NCBI GenBank assembly: GCA_947584775.1
Contig: CANPWT010000020.1
Span: 1-16,239, forward strand
Reading direction: 5' to 3'
From: an uncultured Clostridia bacterium
Lineage (GTDB): Bacteria; Bacillota; Clostridia; Christensenellales; UBA1242
Length of the DNA stretch: 16,239 nucleotides
The notes beneath the pieces are model-generated. The model was not told the DNA's origin, searched no databases, and saw only the letters and a list, made by a program, of their open reading frames with translations. Positions within the stretch are counted from its first letter, which is position 1. Every line of letters starts with the position of its first letter. Below, one piece after another: positions 1-7,767 of this stretch. Position numbers and translations under genes: made by a program.

Positions 1-2
1 TC

Positions 3-1448
3 TATTCCTTGCTTGTTATGAGTGTGGTTCTAACCGGCAAAGCGCCATACAAACGCATTGGAACAACGCCAATGCTTTTGGCTCAGGACGGCAAAAAATT
101 ATCTAAATCCAGCCCTAATAACATCCCGCTGGACACTGCATTTAGCGAGATTGGTGCGGACATCATCCGTTATAATTTTGTATCTACCCCACTTGTTAAC
201 GATGTTAAATTTGGGCGTGACACTTGCGATGAAGTTAAGCGCAAACTTTTGGGGCTGTGGAACGCATATATTTTCTTAAACACTTATGCGGTTATAGATA
301 AGCCGGACTTAACCAATTACAAGCCAAAGGAAAGCGAGTTGACCTTTATGGACAGGTGGCTAATTAACCGCGTTAACGAATTTACTAAAAATGCACACAC
401 TGCCTACTCTAACATACAATTTGGCGCAATAAGTAAAGATTTTGAATTGCTTGTGGACGAACTAACTAATTGGTATATTAGGAACAATCGTAGGCGTTTT
501 TACAAGAGCGAAAATAATTTAGACACCATGAACGCATATTTCTGCCTTAATTATGCAATTAAAAATATTTGCATGGTAATGTTTCCAATAATTCCATTTA
601 TTAGCGAATATCTATGGCAAAATGCGGTGAGAGCGTTGGATAAAAACGCGGAGGAAAGCGTTGCCTTACACAGTTACACCATTGCCGAATTTAGCGTTAA
701 GGACGCAGGACTTACCAAAAGCACGGACATTGTGCGCAACATATTCACAATGGCAAGCAAATTGCGTAACGAAAACCAAATAAAGGTTAAACAACCGCTT
801 AAAACCATGTTTGTTGTGGGAAATGACGATGTTAAAAAAGCAGTTGACTTATACATTGATGTTATTGAAAGCGAACTTAACATTAAAAATGTTGTAATTG
901 AACATGATAATAGCAAATTTAATGACGAATATTTGTTGCTAGATTTTAGGCGCGCGGGCGCAGTGTTAAAAGGCGATGTGCAAAAGGTTAAAAATATTTT
1001 GTCCTCCGCTAGCGCTGTTGACATGAAAAAGATGGTTGCGGGCTATAAATCAGGCAGCGTGGATGTTATGGAATTTAAGGGGTTAGATAGTGCCCTATTT
1101 ACCCTAGCCACCAAACCTAAGCAAGATTTTGTTATTGAGCATGAAAACGACATCACAGTTGTGCTAGATATAACTATCGACCGCAATTTAATGTTGGAAG
1201 GCTTGTCGCGTGAACTTATTCGCTCTGCCCAAGTGATGCGTAAAGAAGCAGGCTTTAACGTTGAAGATAGAATTAATATTCAATTTGAAACGGACAGCCC
1301 AACCCTAAACGAAATAATTGAAAAATTTAGTGATAAAATTAAAAGCGAATTGCTTGCTAAAAACATTACACCTTTAAATAAACCAGAATATTCAAGCGTG
1401 GTTGAAATTGGTGAAGAAAAAATAAAAATTATGCTTTCTAGGGCATAA
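3..1448 (+). CDS. ileS: Isoleucyl-tRNA synthetase, C-terminal part (5' end outside window)
   Basis: Charges tRNA-Ile with isoleucine in the cytoplasm. The frame is open from the window edge (base 3), so roughly the last 480 residues of a protein that is normally about 1,000 residues are seen. The class I signature loop reads KLSKS (bases 96-110) instead of the common KMSKS. It is followed by the rest of the catalytic core (GADIIRYNFVSTP), the helical anticodon-binding domain (DRWLINRVN, WYIRNNRRRFY) and a C-terminal region with LSRELIRSAQVMRKEAGF. The C-terminus ends in VEIGEEKIKIMLSRA and has no cysteine cluster, so the zinc finger of IleS1 is absent. By family knowledge this fits the eukaryote-like IleS2 type, which is often mupirocin-tolerant; that subtype is inferred. 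A hairpin terminator follows 27 bases after the stop. The identity is certain. Confidence 0.97.
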   Translation, partial: YSLLVMSVVLTGKAPYKRIGTTPMLLAQDGKKLSKSSPNNIPLDTAFSEIGADIIRYNFVSTPLVNDVKFGRDTCDEVKRKLLGLWNAYIFLNTYAVIDKPDLTNYKPKESELTFMDRWLINRVNEFTKNAHTAYSNIQFGAISKDFELLVDELTNWYIRNNRRRFYKSENNLDTMNAYFCLNYAIKNICMVMFPIIPFISEYLWQNAVRALDKNAEESVALHSYTIAEFSVKDAGLTKSTDIVRNIFTMASKLRNENQIKVKQPLKTMFVVGNDDVKKAVDLYIDVIESELNIKNVVIEHDNSKFNDEYLLLDFRRAGAVLKGDVQKVKNILSSASAVDMKKMVAGYKSGSVDVMEFKGLDSALFTLATKPKQDFVIEHENDITVVLDITIDRNLMLEGLSRELIRSAQVMRKEAGFNVEDRINIQFETDSPTLNEIIEKFSDKIKSELLAKNITPLNKPEYSSVVEIGEEKIKIMLSRA

Positions 1449-1474
1449 AATTTTAAAAAATTAATAATTTACAC

Positions 1475-1503
1475 AAAAAAACAGCATTTTTGCTGCTTTT
1501 TTT
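1475..1503 (+). terminator. Intrinsic terminator after ileS
   Basis: The stem is CAGCA (1482-1486) with TGCTG (1491-1495) around a T4 loop. It is extended by A7 pairing with T7 across one unpaired C. The T-run 1497-1503 ends the ileS transcript, and the A-run on the other side could also serve acpS coming from the opposite strand. Confidence 0.8.
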
Positions 1504-1563
1504 GTTGATTTTTTAACAAAATTTTAATTTTTTAATAAAATTTTTTAATTTTTAATAATTTTT

Positions 1564-1911
1564 TTAATTTTTTAACAAAACTATTGCTATTGCATAATCT
1601 TTTGTGTGGGAAATGCTTATATCGGCAACAGAATAATTATACTTTTTTAAAACTGATTTAATATATGCGTTTTGGTTTAAACACGGCTTACCCGAGGCGG
1701 TGTGCAAAACCTCTATTTTATTAAATTTTAGTGATTTATCGTCCAATGCTTTAACCAACGATTCCTTTACGCAATAAAAGCCTGCTAAATGTTCAAATTT
1801 ATTGGGTAAATTGTTTGCATATTCAAGTTCAGCGGGAGCAAATAAACGCATTAAATTTTTGCTTGTGTAATTTGTAAATCTATTAACTTGTTCTAAATCT
1901 ATACCTATCAT
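1564..1911 (-). CDS. acpS: Holo-[acyl-carrier-protein] synthase
   Basis: Transfers the 4'-phosphopantetheine arm of CoA to a serine of apo-ACP, activating it for fatty acid synthesis. At 115 aa it has the usual AcpS length. The Mg-binding motifs are visible: GIDLEQV at residues 3-9 (Asp5) and GFYCVKESLVKAL at 44-56 (Lys49, Glu50). SGKP at 73-76 and SISH at 99-102 complete the family pattern. The start is chosen because AGGAAAAT lies directly upstream of the ATG. It is on the same strand as recX but 236 bases of AT-only DNA separate them, so cotranscription is unclear. It converges with ileS. No missing residue was noticed. Confidence 0.95.
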   Translation of the reverse strand: MIGIDLEQVNRFTNYTSKNLMRLFAPAELEYANNLPNKFEHLAGFYCVKESLVKALDDKSLKFNKIEVLHTASGKPCLNQNAYIKSVLKKYNYSVADISISHTKDYAIAIVLLKN

Positions 1912-2045
1912 ATTTTCCTTTTATTTTTTAATTATTTAAAAATATCTTTATTAATTTTGTAATTTTAATTATTTTATAATTTTTTTAATGAGTTTTAATA
2001 TTTTTTACTTTTTTAATTAAAATTTATTTGTTTTTTACTAAAATG

Positions 2046-2140
2046 TTTAATTTTTATGATTTTTTATTAAATTTTTAATTTTTTTATGATTTTTATATGA
2101 AATTTTAATTTTTTTATGGTTTATTTATAAATTTTAAGTT
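2046..2140. repeat. AT-only degenerate repeat between recX and acpS
   Basis: Within the gene-free stretch 1912-2147 the pattern TTTAATTTTT(T)ATGRT recurs at about 2046, 2074 and 2104 (spacing 28 and 30), with a weaker fourth copy near 2134. It is almost entirely A and T, so the repeat could be low-complexity drift. Nothing else is seen in this stretch apart from the acpS ribosome binding site. Confidence 0.3.
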
Positions 2141-2147
2141 TATTTTT

Positions 2148-2753
2148 TTAATCTTCAATAGACAAATTTAAAGTTTTGAGGGTGGAATTAATAGTGTCCC
2201 AATTATAGCCTAGCGAGGTCAATCTGCGGATTAATTTTTCAATGGTCTGTTTGTCCATTGGTTTATTTTTTAAATATTTTATTGCGTGTTTTTGGCAACT
2301 GACAAAATCGTCAACTTCGTTTAAATTTTCAGTAAAATTATCCTCTTTAACGCCGAACGAATATAGTTTTTGTTTTAATTTTGTTTTGCTAAAATTGGGG
2401 TTGGAATTTATGTAACTTTTAGCAAACGCGCTGTCATCTACAATGTTATATTCCTTTAACTTCTTTACTATATCGTTTACCGCGTTTATGTGGTAGCCTT
2501 TTTTTAATAAATAATCTTTAATTTGCTTTTGCGTTTTTAATTTGCTAGATACATATTTAACCGCATCGTTAAAGCCAATTACCCTTTCACTTTCATTAAC
2601 GGAAGAGTAAAATGCCTTGTCTTCAATTTCTCCCAACTTTATATTGTTTTTTACAATTATATCGCTATGCATTTCATACTCCCCCGTGTTGGTTAAAACT
2701 GAAAATATGTTAGCATTTTTTTTGTTTTTTAATTTTATATTTAAAATTTCCAT
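2148..2753 (-). CDS. recX: Regulatory protein RecX
   Basis: RecX binds RecA filaments and modulates (usually limits) recombinase activity. The 201-aa protein shows the three-helix repeat pattern of the family: SSKLKTQKQIKDYLLKKGY (about 69-87), then VKKLKEYNIVDDSAFAKSYI (about 96-115), KTKLKQKLYSFGV and a C-terminal repeat KPMDKQTIEKLIRRLTSLGY. The basic, IKLKNKK-containing N-terminus matches how clostridial RecX proteins begin, supporting this start. No Shine-Dalgarno is seen; instead a TATAAT sits 6 bases before the ATG, implying a leaderless message. recA is not in the window. The gene diverges from eno. Confidence 0.93.
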   Translation of the reverse strand: MEILNIKLKNKKNANIFSVLTNTGEYEMHSDIIVKNNIKLGEIEDKAFYSSVNESERVIGFNDAVKYVSSKLKTQKQIKDYLLKKGYHINAVNDIVKKLKEYNIVDDSAFAKSYINSNPNFSKTKLKQKLYSFGVKEDNFTENLNEVDDFVSCQKHAIKYLKNKPMDKQTIEKLIRRLTSLGYNWDTINSTLKTLNLSIED

Positions 2754-2759
2754 AAATTT

Positions 2760-2788
2760 ATTATAGCAAATAAAAATTAATTTGTAAT
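2760..2788 (-). promoter_or_regulatory. recX promoter, extended -10, probably leaderless
   Basis: Read on the minus strand: ATTACA (2788-2783, 4/6 match to TTGACA), 17-base spacer, then TGC-TATAAT with the -10 at 2765-2760. Only six bases separate the -10 from the ATG at 2753, so transcription would begin at or within a base or two of the start codon. Confidence 0.65.
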
Positions 2789-2987
2789 CTAATTTTAAAA
2801 AAATAAATTATTTTGTAAAATTTTAGTTCAATTTGGCTGTGAATTTTAAAAAATTTTTAAAAATTTATAAATTTAGCCCTATTTTTGATGTTTTTTATGT
2901 CGAAAATATATTAATTTTTATTTTTTTCTAATTTTGCACTTTGCTTAGGCGAAATAAAATTACAAATTAAATTATTTGAAATATTTT

Positions 2988-3025
2988 TATAATTTGATAA
3001 TTTATGTTAAAATATTATTGGAGGA
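2988..3025 (+). promoter_or_regulatory. eno promoter region and strong RBS
   Basis: Two -10 candidates lie before eno: TATAAT at 2988-2993 (would give a leader of about 29 bases) and an extended TGT-TAAAAT at 3005-3013 (would start transcription in the RBS). Neither has a good -35. GGAGGA at 3020-3025 is a near-perfect Shine-Dalgarno. The stretch 2789-2987 between the divergent promoters is AT-rich, with a GGCT/AGCC-closed dyad at 2835-2878 of unknown meaning. Confidence 0.5.
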
Positions 3026-3028
3026 AAT

Positions 3029-4273
3029 ATGAAAATTAAAAATGCTGTAGCGTACGAAGTTATTGACAGCCGTGGCAACCCCACTGTTGAGTGTGAGGTT
3101 AAATTGGAAAATGGCGTTGTGGCGCGTGGCATTGTTCCAAGCGGAGCAAGCACGGGAGATAAAGAGGCGTTAGAGTTGCGGGACGGCGGCAAAAGGTTTA
3201 ACGGCAAAGGGGTTACAAAAGCGTGTGAAAATGTAAATAAAATTATTGCACCGAAAATTGTTGGCATGGATGTTGCAAATCAAGCAAAAATTGACCAAAC
3301 CATGCTGGACTTGGACGGGACGGAGTTTAAAACAAATTTGGGCGCTAACGCCATACTTTCTGTTAGTTTGGCAGTTGCACGCGCAAACGCAATAAACAAA
3401 AACAAACCGCTACACTCTACCCTCGGCAAGGGGAAAACTTTACCTGTGCCTATGATGAATATAATTAACGGCGGTGCGCACGCGGACAGCAATGTGGATT
3501 TTCAGGAATTTATGATTGTGCCTGTTGAGGCAACTTCGTTTAAACAGGCTATGCAAATGGCAAGCGAAACATTTGCCGAACTTAAAAAGGTTATAAAATC
3601 TAAGGGCTATTCCACCGGCGTTGGCGATGAAGGTGGCTTTGCGCCAAACTTTAAAAACAACACCGAGCCGTTGGATGCTATTGTTGAAGCAATAAAAAAT
3701 GCGGGCTACACCCCTAAAACTGACATTGCCATTGCGCTTGATGTTGCCGCTAGCGAATTTTACAACCAAAAAACCAAAAAATACGAATTTAAAAAGAGCG
3801 GCGGCAAAACCCTAACAACTGCGCAGATGATAGACATGTACGCTAAACTCATTAAGGCATACCCTATTATTTCCATTGAAGACCCATTAAGCGAATATGA
3901 TTGGGAGGGCTGGATTAAAATTACAAAAAAATTGGGCAAAACCATACAAATTGTTGGCGATGATGTGTTTGTAACCAACCCTAAAATCCTCGCCCGCGGA
4001 ATAAAGGACGGGGTTGCAAATGCCATTTTAATTAAACTTAATCAGATTGGTACGCTTACTGAAACGCTTAACACCATCCGCCTTGCAAAAGAAAACGGCT
4101 ACAACACAATAATTTCCCACCGCAGTGGCGAAAGCGAGGACACTTTTATTGCCGACCTTGCTGTGGCTGTGGATGCCGGGCAAATTAAGTCTGGCTCTAT
4201 TTGTAGAACTGATAGAGTTTGCAAATATAACCAACTTATACGCATTGAAAGGGAGATTAAAAAAATAAAATGA
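3029..4273 (+). CDS. eno: Enolase (phosphopyruvate hydratase)
   Basis: Converts 2-phosphoglycerate to phosphoenolpyruvate in glycolysis and back in gluconeogenesis. All key residues are present in the 414-aa product: the SGAST loop (38-42), His151 and Glu160 in GGAHADSNVDFQEFM, Glu201 in GDEGGFAP, metal ligands Asp238, Glu284 (SIEDPLSEYDWEGW) and Asp311 (GDDVFVTNP), catalytic Lys336 (ILIKLNQIGT), SHRSGE at 363-368 and Lys387 in QIKSGS. It is slightly shorter than the usual 420-435 aa, mostly because of a reduced C-terminal tail. The start follows GGAGGA by three bases. Its stop overlaps the cmk start as ATGA, so the two genes are translationally coupled. The pairing with cmk rather than other glycolytic genes is uncommon. 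Confidence 0.98.
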   Translation: MKIKNAVAYEVIDSRGNPTVECEVKLENGVVARGIVPSGASTGDKEALELRDGGKRFNGKGVTKACENVNKIIAPKIVGMDVANQAKIDQTMLDLDGTEFKTNLGANAILSVSLAVARANAINKNKPLHSTLGKGKTLPVPMMNIINGGAHADSNVDFQEFMIVPVEATSFKQAMQMASETFAELKKVIKSKGYSTGVGDEGGFAPNFKNNTEPLDAIVEAIKNAGYTPKTDIAIALDVAASEFYNQKTKKYEFKKSGGKTLTTAQMIDMYAKLIKAYPIISIEDPLSEYDWEGWIKITKKLGKTIQIVGDDVFVTNPKILARGIKDGVANAILIKLNQIGTLTETLNTIRLAKENGYNTIISHRSGESEDTFIADLAVAVDAGQIKSGSICRTDRVCKYNQLIRIEREIKKIK

Positions 4274-4911
4274 TTTTAACTATTGATGGGCCGGCCGGCA
4301 GCGGAAAATCTACCGTGGCTGAGGCGTTAAGCAAAAAATTAAATTTTTTACATTTTAATTCGGGCTCGCTTTATCGGGCAATCACCGCACACATAATTGA
4401 AAATAATATTCCGCTTGAGCAAATTGGCAAGTTAAAAGTTAAATTAAATGTTGAATTTAAAAATGATGTTCAACACGTTTTTGTTAACGGCATTGACTAC
4501 ACCGCCAAATTAAGAGATAATGAGGTTAGCGTGCTTACCCCAACTGTTAGCACCTACCCTAACATTAGAAAAATAATTGACGATTGCCAACGCAAATTTA
4601 TTGCCAAACATAATGTTGTGGTGGACGGGCGCGATATTGGTAGTTTTGTGTTCCCAAATGCGGAAATTAAGTTTTACTTAGATTGCTCGCTAGATGAACG
4701 CGCCAGGCGTAGATATAATGAGGAAAAATTAAAAAATTCCGCCATTACGCTTGATGAAATTAAAAAACAAATCAGCGCGCGTGATGAAATTGATAAAAAT
4801 AAAAAAATTGCCCCGCTAGTTATTCCAACGGGCGCAAAAATTATTGATTCCACAACAAAAACCATTGATGAAGTTGTAAACGATATGCTAAATTACGTAA
4901 ACAAAAAATAG
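4270..4911 (+). CDS. cmk: Cytidylate kinase
   Basis: Phosphorylates CMP/dCMP to the diphosphates using ATP; needed for nucleotide recycling. The 213-aa product has the P-loop GPAGSGKST (7-15), a CMP-site segment FNSGSLYRAI (29-38, where most relatives have an acidic DTG/DSG), VVDGRDIGSFVFPNAE (117-132), the RARRRYNEE LID region and RDEIDKNKKIAPL, followed by IDSTTKTIDEVV. The start is fixed by the ATGA overlap with eno; no separate promoter or strong RBS is seen, so expression should follow eno. The stop codon is part of the terminator stem. Asn instead of Asp in the substrate motif is the only oddity. Confidence 0.96.
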   Translation: MILTIDGPAGSGKSTVAEALSKKLNFLHFNSGSLYRAITAHIIENNIPLEQIGKLKVKLNVEFKNDVQHVFVNGIDYTAKLRDNEVSVLTPTVSTYPNIRKIIDDCQRKFIAKHNVVVDGRDIGSFVFPNAEIKFYLDCSLDERARRRYNEEKLKNSAITLDEIKKQISARDEIDKNKKIAPLVIPTGAKIIDSTTKTIDEVVNDMLNYVNKK

Positions 4912-4928
4912 GCTGAGCCTATTTTTTT
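4903..4928 (+). terminator. Intrinsic terminator of the eno-cmk operon
   Basis: A6-TAGGC (4903-4913) pairs with GCCTA-T6 (4917-4927) around a TGA loop, ending in a T7 run. The cmk stop codon TAG (4909-4911) is in the left arm. Confidence 0.9.
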
Positions 4929-5107
4929 ACTGAATTAATCACTTTAAATGTAAAGGACGAATATTTACTAACAAAGCACATTTGAATTTTTAAAAAAAAT
5001 TGCAAAATTTATATAAAAATAGCATATTATTTTAATATATTTACGACATTTTTGCAAATATTTTGCTTATTTTTGTAAAAAACTTCAAAAAATTTTAAAA
5101 TTGGGTA

Positions 5108-5136
5108 TTGACAAACTGACCATTGTGTATTATAAT
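5108..5136 (+). promoter_or_regulatory. Perfect consensus sigma-A promoter
   Basis: TTGACA (5108-5113), exactly 17 bases, TATAAT (5131-5136). The bases before it (about 5080-5105) hold A/T tracts that look like an UP element. The predicted start near 5143 gives a leader of about 34 bases with GGAGGG at 5168-5173 and ATG at 5177. 4929-5107 otherwise contains no gene. Confidence 0.9.
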
Positions 5137-5176
5137 TCGAGCAACAAAGCATTGGGGACATAAAACGGAGGGTATT

Positions 5177-7426
5177 ATGGAAAAAACTTATAAATTATCT
5201 GAAATCAATAATAGCAAATTCGCTCTATTTTTGTTAGAAAGATATTTATTACAACCTGAAAAAAGTAGTTTTGCTGAAGTTTACGCTGACGAACAAGCAG
5301 TTTTGGACAGCGGAAAAGTTGGCTATCTTTTTGACAATTCTAAAGAATTTAACTACGACCTTATCACCAACGAAAATGCTGACAAAATTAGCGAGTTCTT
5401 AAACACTTGCTTAACTAATTTTAACAAAAACGATAAAACTATTAAGGAATTTGTAATTAATGTTGTGGACATTTGCAAAGACAAAGACATTAAATTAATG
5501 CTCAATCCAGATGTTTACAATGCCGCTTTAAAATTTTATGGCATTGAATTAGACAAAGACCAAAAATTGCGCATTAACCACCCTGTTGCACGTAAACGTG
5601 CTAAAAAGGCCGGCGCTGGTGCTGCTGCTTTTGCTGGTACAGTTGCAGGATTTTTGGCTAGTGCGTTAAGCGTTTTATCAACCGGCGCAACTCACTGGTT
5701 ATTGACAGGCGATACGGTTGCTAACGTTATTGGTTTTGGCGCTGTTGGCGCGCTTGTTGGTGCACCAATTGGTGTGGGCGCATGGCTTGGTTACAAAGCG
5801 TTAAACAAACATTTGCACAGTGTAAGAAAATCGGACAATAAAAAAATTAATGAATTGTCATTTGAAAATATAGAAGAAGTTAATGCAGCCGTTGAAAAAG
5901 TTTTCAATAACGAAGCAACATATAATTTGCACCTTGAGAAAAAACTTAAAAAACTTTTATCCGACAAATGGCAACTAAGCAAGAGATTGCAAAGGAAAAA
6001 TAACCGTGACCACTGGCATGGTGTTTACGATTACAGAAATCAATTAAAAGCAAACTTAAAAGCCGAAATTGTTAACGCAAAAACTTCTTTTGTTAATTTA
6101 GTTGACGAATATCTTGCTGAACAAATATTTACCAAAAAAGATAAACTTGAAAATAAAATAAAAGAAGTAATCAATAGTGGCGAAATTAAAGTAAATTACG
6201 AGGCTTTCACAAGATTAATGAGCAATGTTAAAACTGCAGAAGGCGATGCCTATGAAAAAGCATGCAACGACCTTAAAATAAACGCTGCAAATGCTGAATT
6301 TTTACCTAAAAAAGCCTTTAAATACATATTTGGAATTAAGTTAATTGATAAATATGCAGAAACTGATGCTGTTAACAGATTTGAAGAAAAACTTGAATTA
6401 GATAAAGAAAACGGCAAAAATAACCCATGGGAGAATATCGACCTACATGTTAAAAGAAGATTTAATTTAAATGATGCGGACGAAAAGAAATCTCCTAGAA
6501 AAATGAAAGAGATTAGAAAATGGGTTAATTCATTTTTAACCAACACCGCTGTTAAACCTTATGAAGAAAGATTTTTGAATAGCCTCACTGATGATAATGG
6601 CGATCCTCTTCTAATGGAATACTCCACCGAACATACACGCACCACAGATGTAACAGACGATGAAGTTGAAACCGCTAAAAGATTCCATAAAGCAGGCGAT
6701 GAGGACTACGAATTTGGCCCAGAGCGCACTCCTGAGGAAGAACCTGAAGTTGAGCCTGAGGTTAAACCTGAAGAGGAAAACCCTGATGATAATAATGAAA
6801 ACAACAAAAAACCTAGCCTTATTAAACGTATTATAACAAAAATTAAAAACGGTATTAAATACTTTATTAATGGTGGAAATACTACAATTAATTCAACCGA
6901 CATCGACAATGTAGACAACAGCACAACCGTTGTAGACAATAGCACAGATACTAATGCAACAAATGTAGACAACAGCACAACAAATAATACCAACACCAAT
7001 AATACAACTAATAACAACACTACTAATAATACTACCAACAATAACACAACTAACAACACTACAACCACTATAATTGTTGATAAAGGCGCAGATAAAGACG
7101 AAACTAAGAAAACTAAGAAAAAACCTGCTGATACTAATAAAGCAGAGCCTGAAACAAAATCTATAATTAAAGTTGGATATGTTGATAAAGACGGGAAAAA
7201 TCGTACTAAACAATATTCAATAATAAGCATTTCTAGAACCTCTATCGATCTATTTAATAGAACCACCAAAACATTTAATTGGGAAGAAGTTTTAGAGGCT
7301 AGTAAAACTGAAGAAACTAAAAAAGAATTTGCAAATAAAAACAAAGTTCATGTTGAATTAATTAACGAACTTGCAAGATTGTATAAAGATAGATACGAAC
7401 ATACAACCGAAAGTAGTGCAGACTAA
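5177..7426 (+). CDS. Large unknown protein with two membrane segments and Asn/Thr repeat linker
   Basis: I do not recognise this 749-aa protein. The ATG at 5177 is chosen over an in-frame upstream ATG at 5123 because that one overlaps the promoter, while 5177 follows GGAGGG. Visible parts: a mixed helical N-terminus (1-140); two Gly/Ala-rich hydrophobic segments (about 145-171, AGAGAAAFAGTVAG, and 181-209, GFGAVGALVGAPIGVG), resembling a small helical hairpin; a long lysine/glutamate-rich region (210-510) with coiled-coil character; an acidic Pro-Glu stretch (about 512-542); a cationic segment SLIKRIITKIKNGIKYF (about 546-562); an Asn/Thr-rich repeat (570-635); and a C-terminal domain (about 658-749) with IKVGYVDKDGK and FNWEEVLEAS. 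No signal peptide or LPXTG is seen. It is monocistronic, with a perfect promoter and its own terminator, so it is probably strongly expressed. Surface, toxin-delivery and structural roles are all possible; none is shown. Confidence 0.85.
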   Translation: MEKTYKLSEINNSKFALFLLERYLLQPEKSSFAEVYADEQAVLDSGKVGYLFDNSKEFNYDLITNENADKISEFLNTCLTNFNKNDKTIKEFVINVVDICKDKDIKLMLNPDVYNAALKFYGIELDKDQKLRINHPVARKRAKKAGAGAAAFAGTVAGFLASALSVLSTGATHWLLTGDTVANVIGFGAVGALVGAPIGVGAWLGYKALNKHLHSVRKSDNKKINELSFENIEEVNAAVEKVFNNEATYNLHLEKKLKKLLSDKWQLSKRLQRKNNRDHWHGVYDYRNQLKANLKAEIVNAKTSFVNLVDEYLAEQIFTKKDKLENKIKEVINSGEIKVNYEAFTRLMSNVKTAEGDAYEKACNDLKINAANAEFLPKKAFKYIFGIKLIDKYAETDAVNRFEEKLELDKENGKNNPWENIDLHVKRRFNLNDADEKKSPRKMKEIRKWVNSFLTNTAVKPYEERFLNSLTDDNGDPLLMEYSTEHTRTTDVTDDEVETAKRFHKAGDEDYEFGPERTPEEEPEVEPEVKPEEENPDDNNENNKKPSLIKRIITKIKNGIKYFINGGNTTINSTDIDNVDNSTTVVDNSTDTNATNVDNSTTNNTNTNNTTNNNTTNNTTNNNTTNNTTTTIIVDKGADKDETKKTKKKPADTNKAEPETKSIIKVGYVDKDGKNRTKQYSIISISRTSIDLFNRTTKTFNWEEVLEASKTEETKKEFANKNKVHVELINELARLYKDRYEHTTESSAD
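6911..7071 (+). repeat. Internal coding repeat (VDNSTT units, then Asn/Thr hexamers)
   Basis: GTAGACAAYAGCACA recurs at 6911, 6932 and 6965 (protein VDNST). From about 6982 to 7071 the sequence is built almost only from AAY and ACN codons in NTNNTT/NNNTTN patterns. All repeat units are whole codons, so copy-number changes would keep the frame. Confidence 0.85.
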
Positions 7427-7427
7427 T

Positions 7428-7457
7428 AAAAAGAGCCACATAAGTGGTTCTTTTTTT
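7428..7457 (+). terminator. Intrinsic terminator after the 749-aa gene
   Basis: AAGAGCCAC (7431-7439) pairs with GTGGTTCTT (7444-7452, one G-U) around ATAA, followed by a T-run to 7457. It starts two bases after the stop codon. Confidence 0.92.
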
Positions 7458-7767
7458 AATGCAATTTTGTTTTTTATGTTATGTTTGGCTTAGTTATGCT
7501 TTGCCTATTTGCTTATTGTTAGTTTTAATTGCAATTTCGTTTTATTGTGTTTTATTTGTTTATATTGGTAGTTGTTTAACTTATTTTAAATCGAGTTTTT
7601 AATTATTTTTGTGTTAGTTGCGATATGCCTTAATTTTTATTACCCTATTTTGTATTTACTTTTTTGATTTTCATATATTTGCCCTATTGCTTATTTTTTT
7701 TTGGCTTGTTTTATTTTATGTTGTTGCCCTATTATGTTTTAAAAAATTGGCAAGGCAAATTAGGCAA
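7458..7767. other. Gene-free, T-rich intergenic stretch
   Basis: The plus strand is strongly T-rich here and poor in C. A frame beginning with TTG at 7618 would encode a very hydrophobic peptide, but it has no RBS and runs on antisense through rubrerythrin, so I do not call it. A short direct repeat, TGCAATTTYGTTTT, occurs at about 7460 and 7529. Nothing else is seen. Confidence 0.5.

Noticed and set aside
674..1024. Minus-strand open frame inside ileS
   Set aside because: Antisense to an unambiguous aminoacyl-tRNA synthetase; no RBS.
2046..2140. Possible CRISPR-like array between recX and acpS
   Set aside because: Units are A/T-only and degenerate, without conserved repeat and unique spacer structure; no cas genes are nearby.
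5123..5176. Upstream start for the 749-aa protein (18 extra residues)
   Set aside because: It overlaps the perfect promoter and precedes the predicted transcription start; the ATG at 5177 has the RBS.
6706..7344. Long hydrophobic minus-strand open frame
   Set aside because: It is antisense to the Asn/Thr repeat of the 749-aa gene; AAY/ACN codons read backwards give Val/Leu codons. It has no RBS or promoter.
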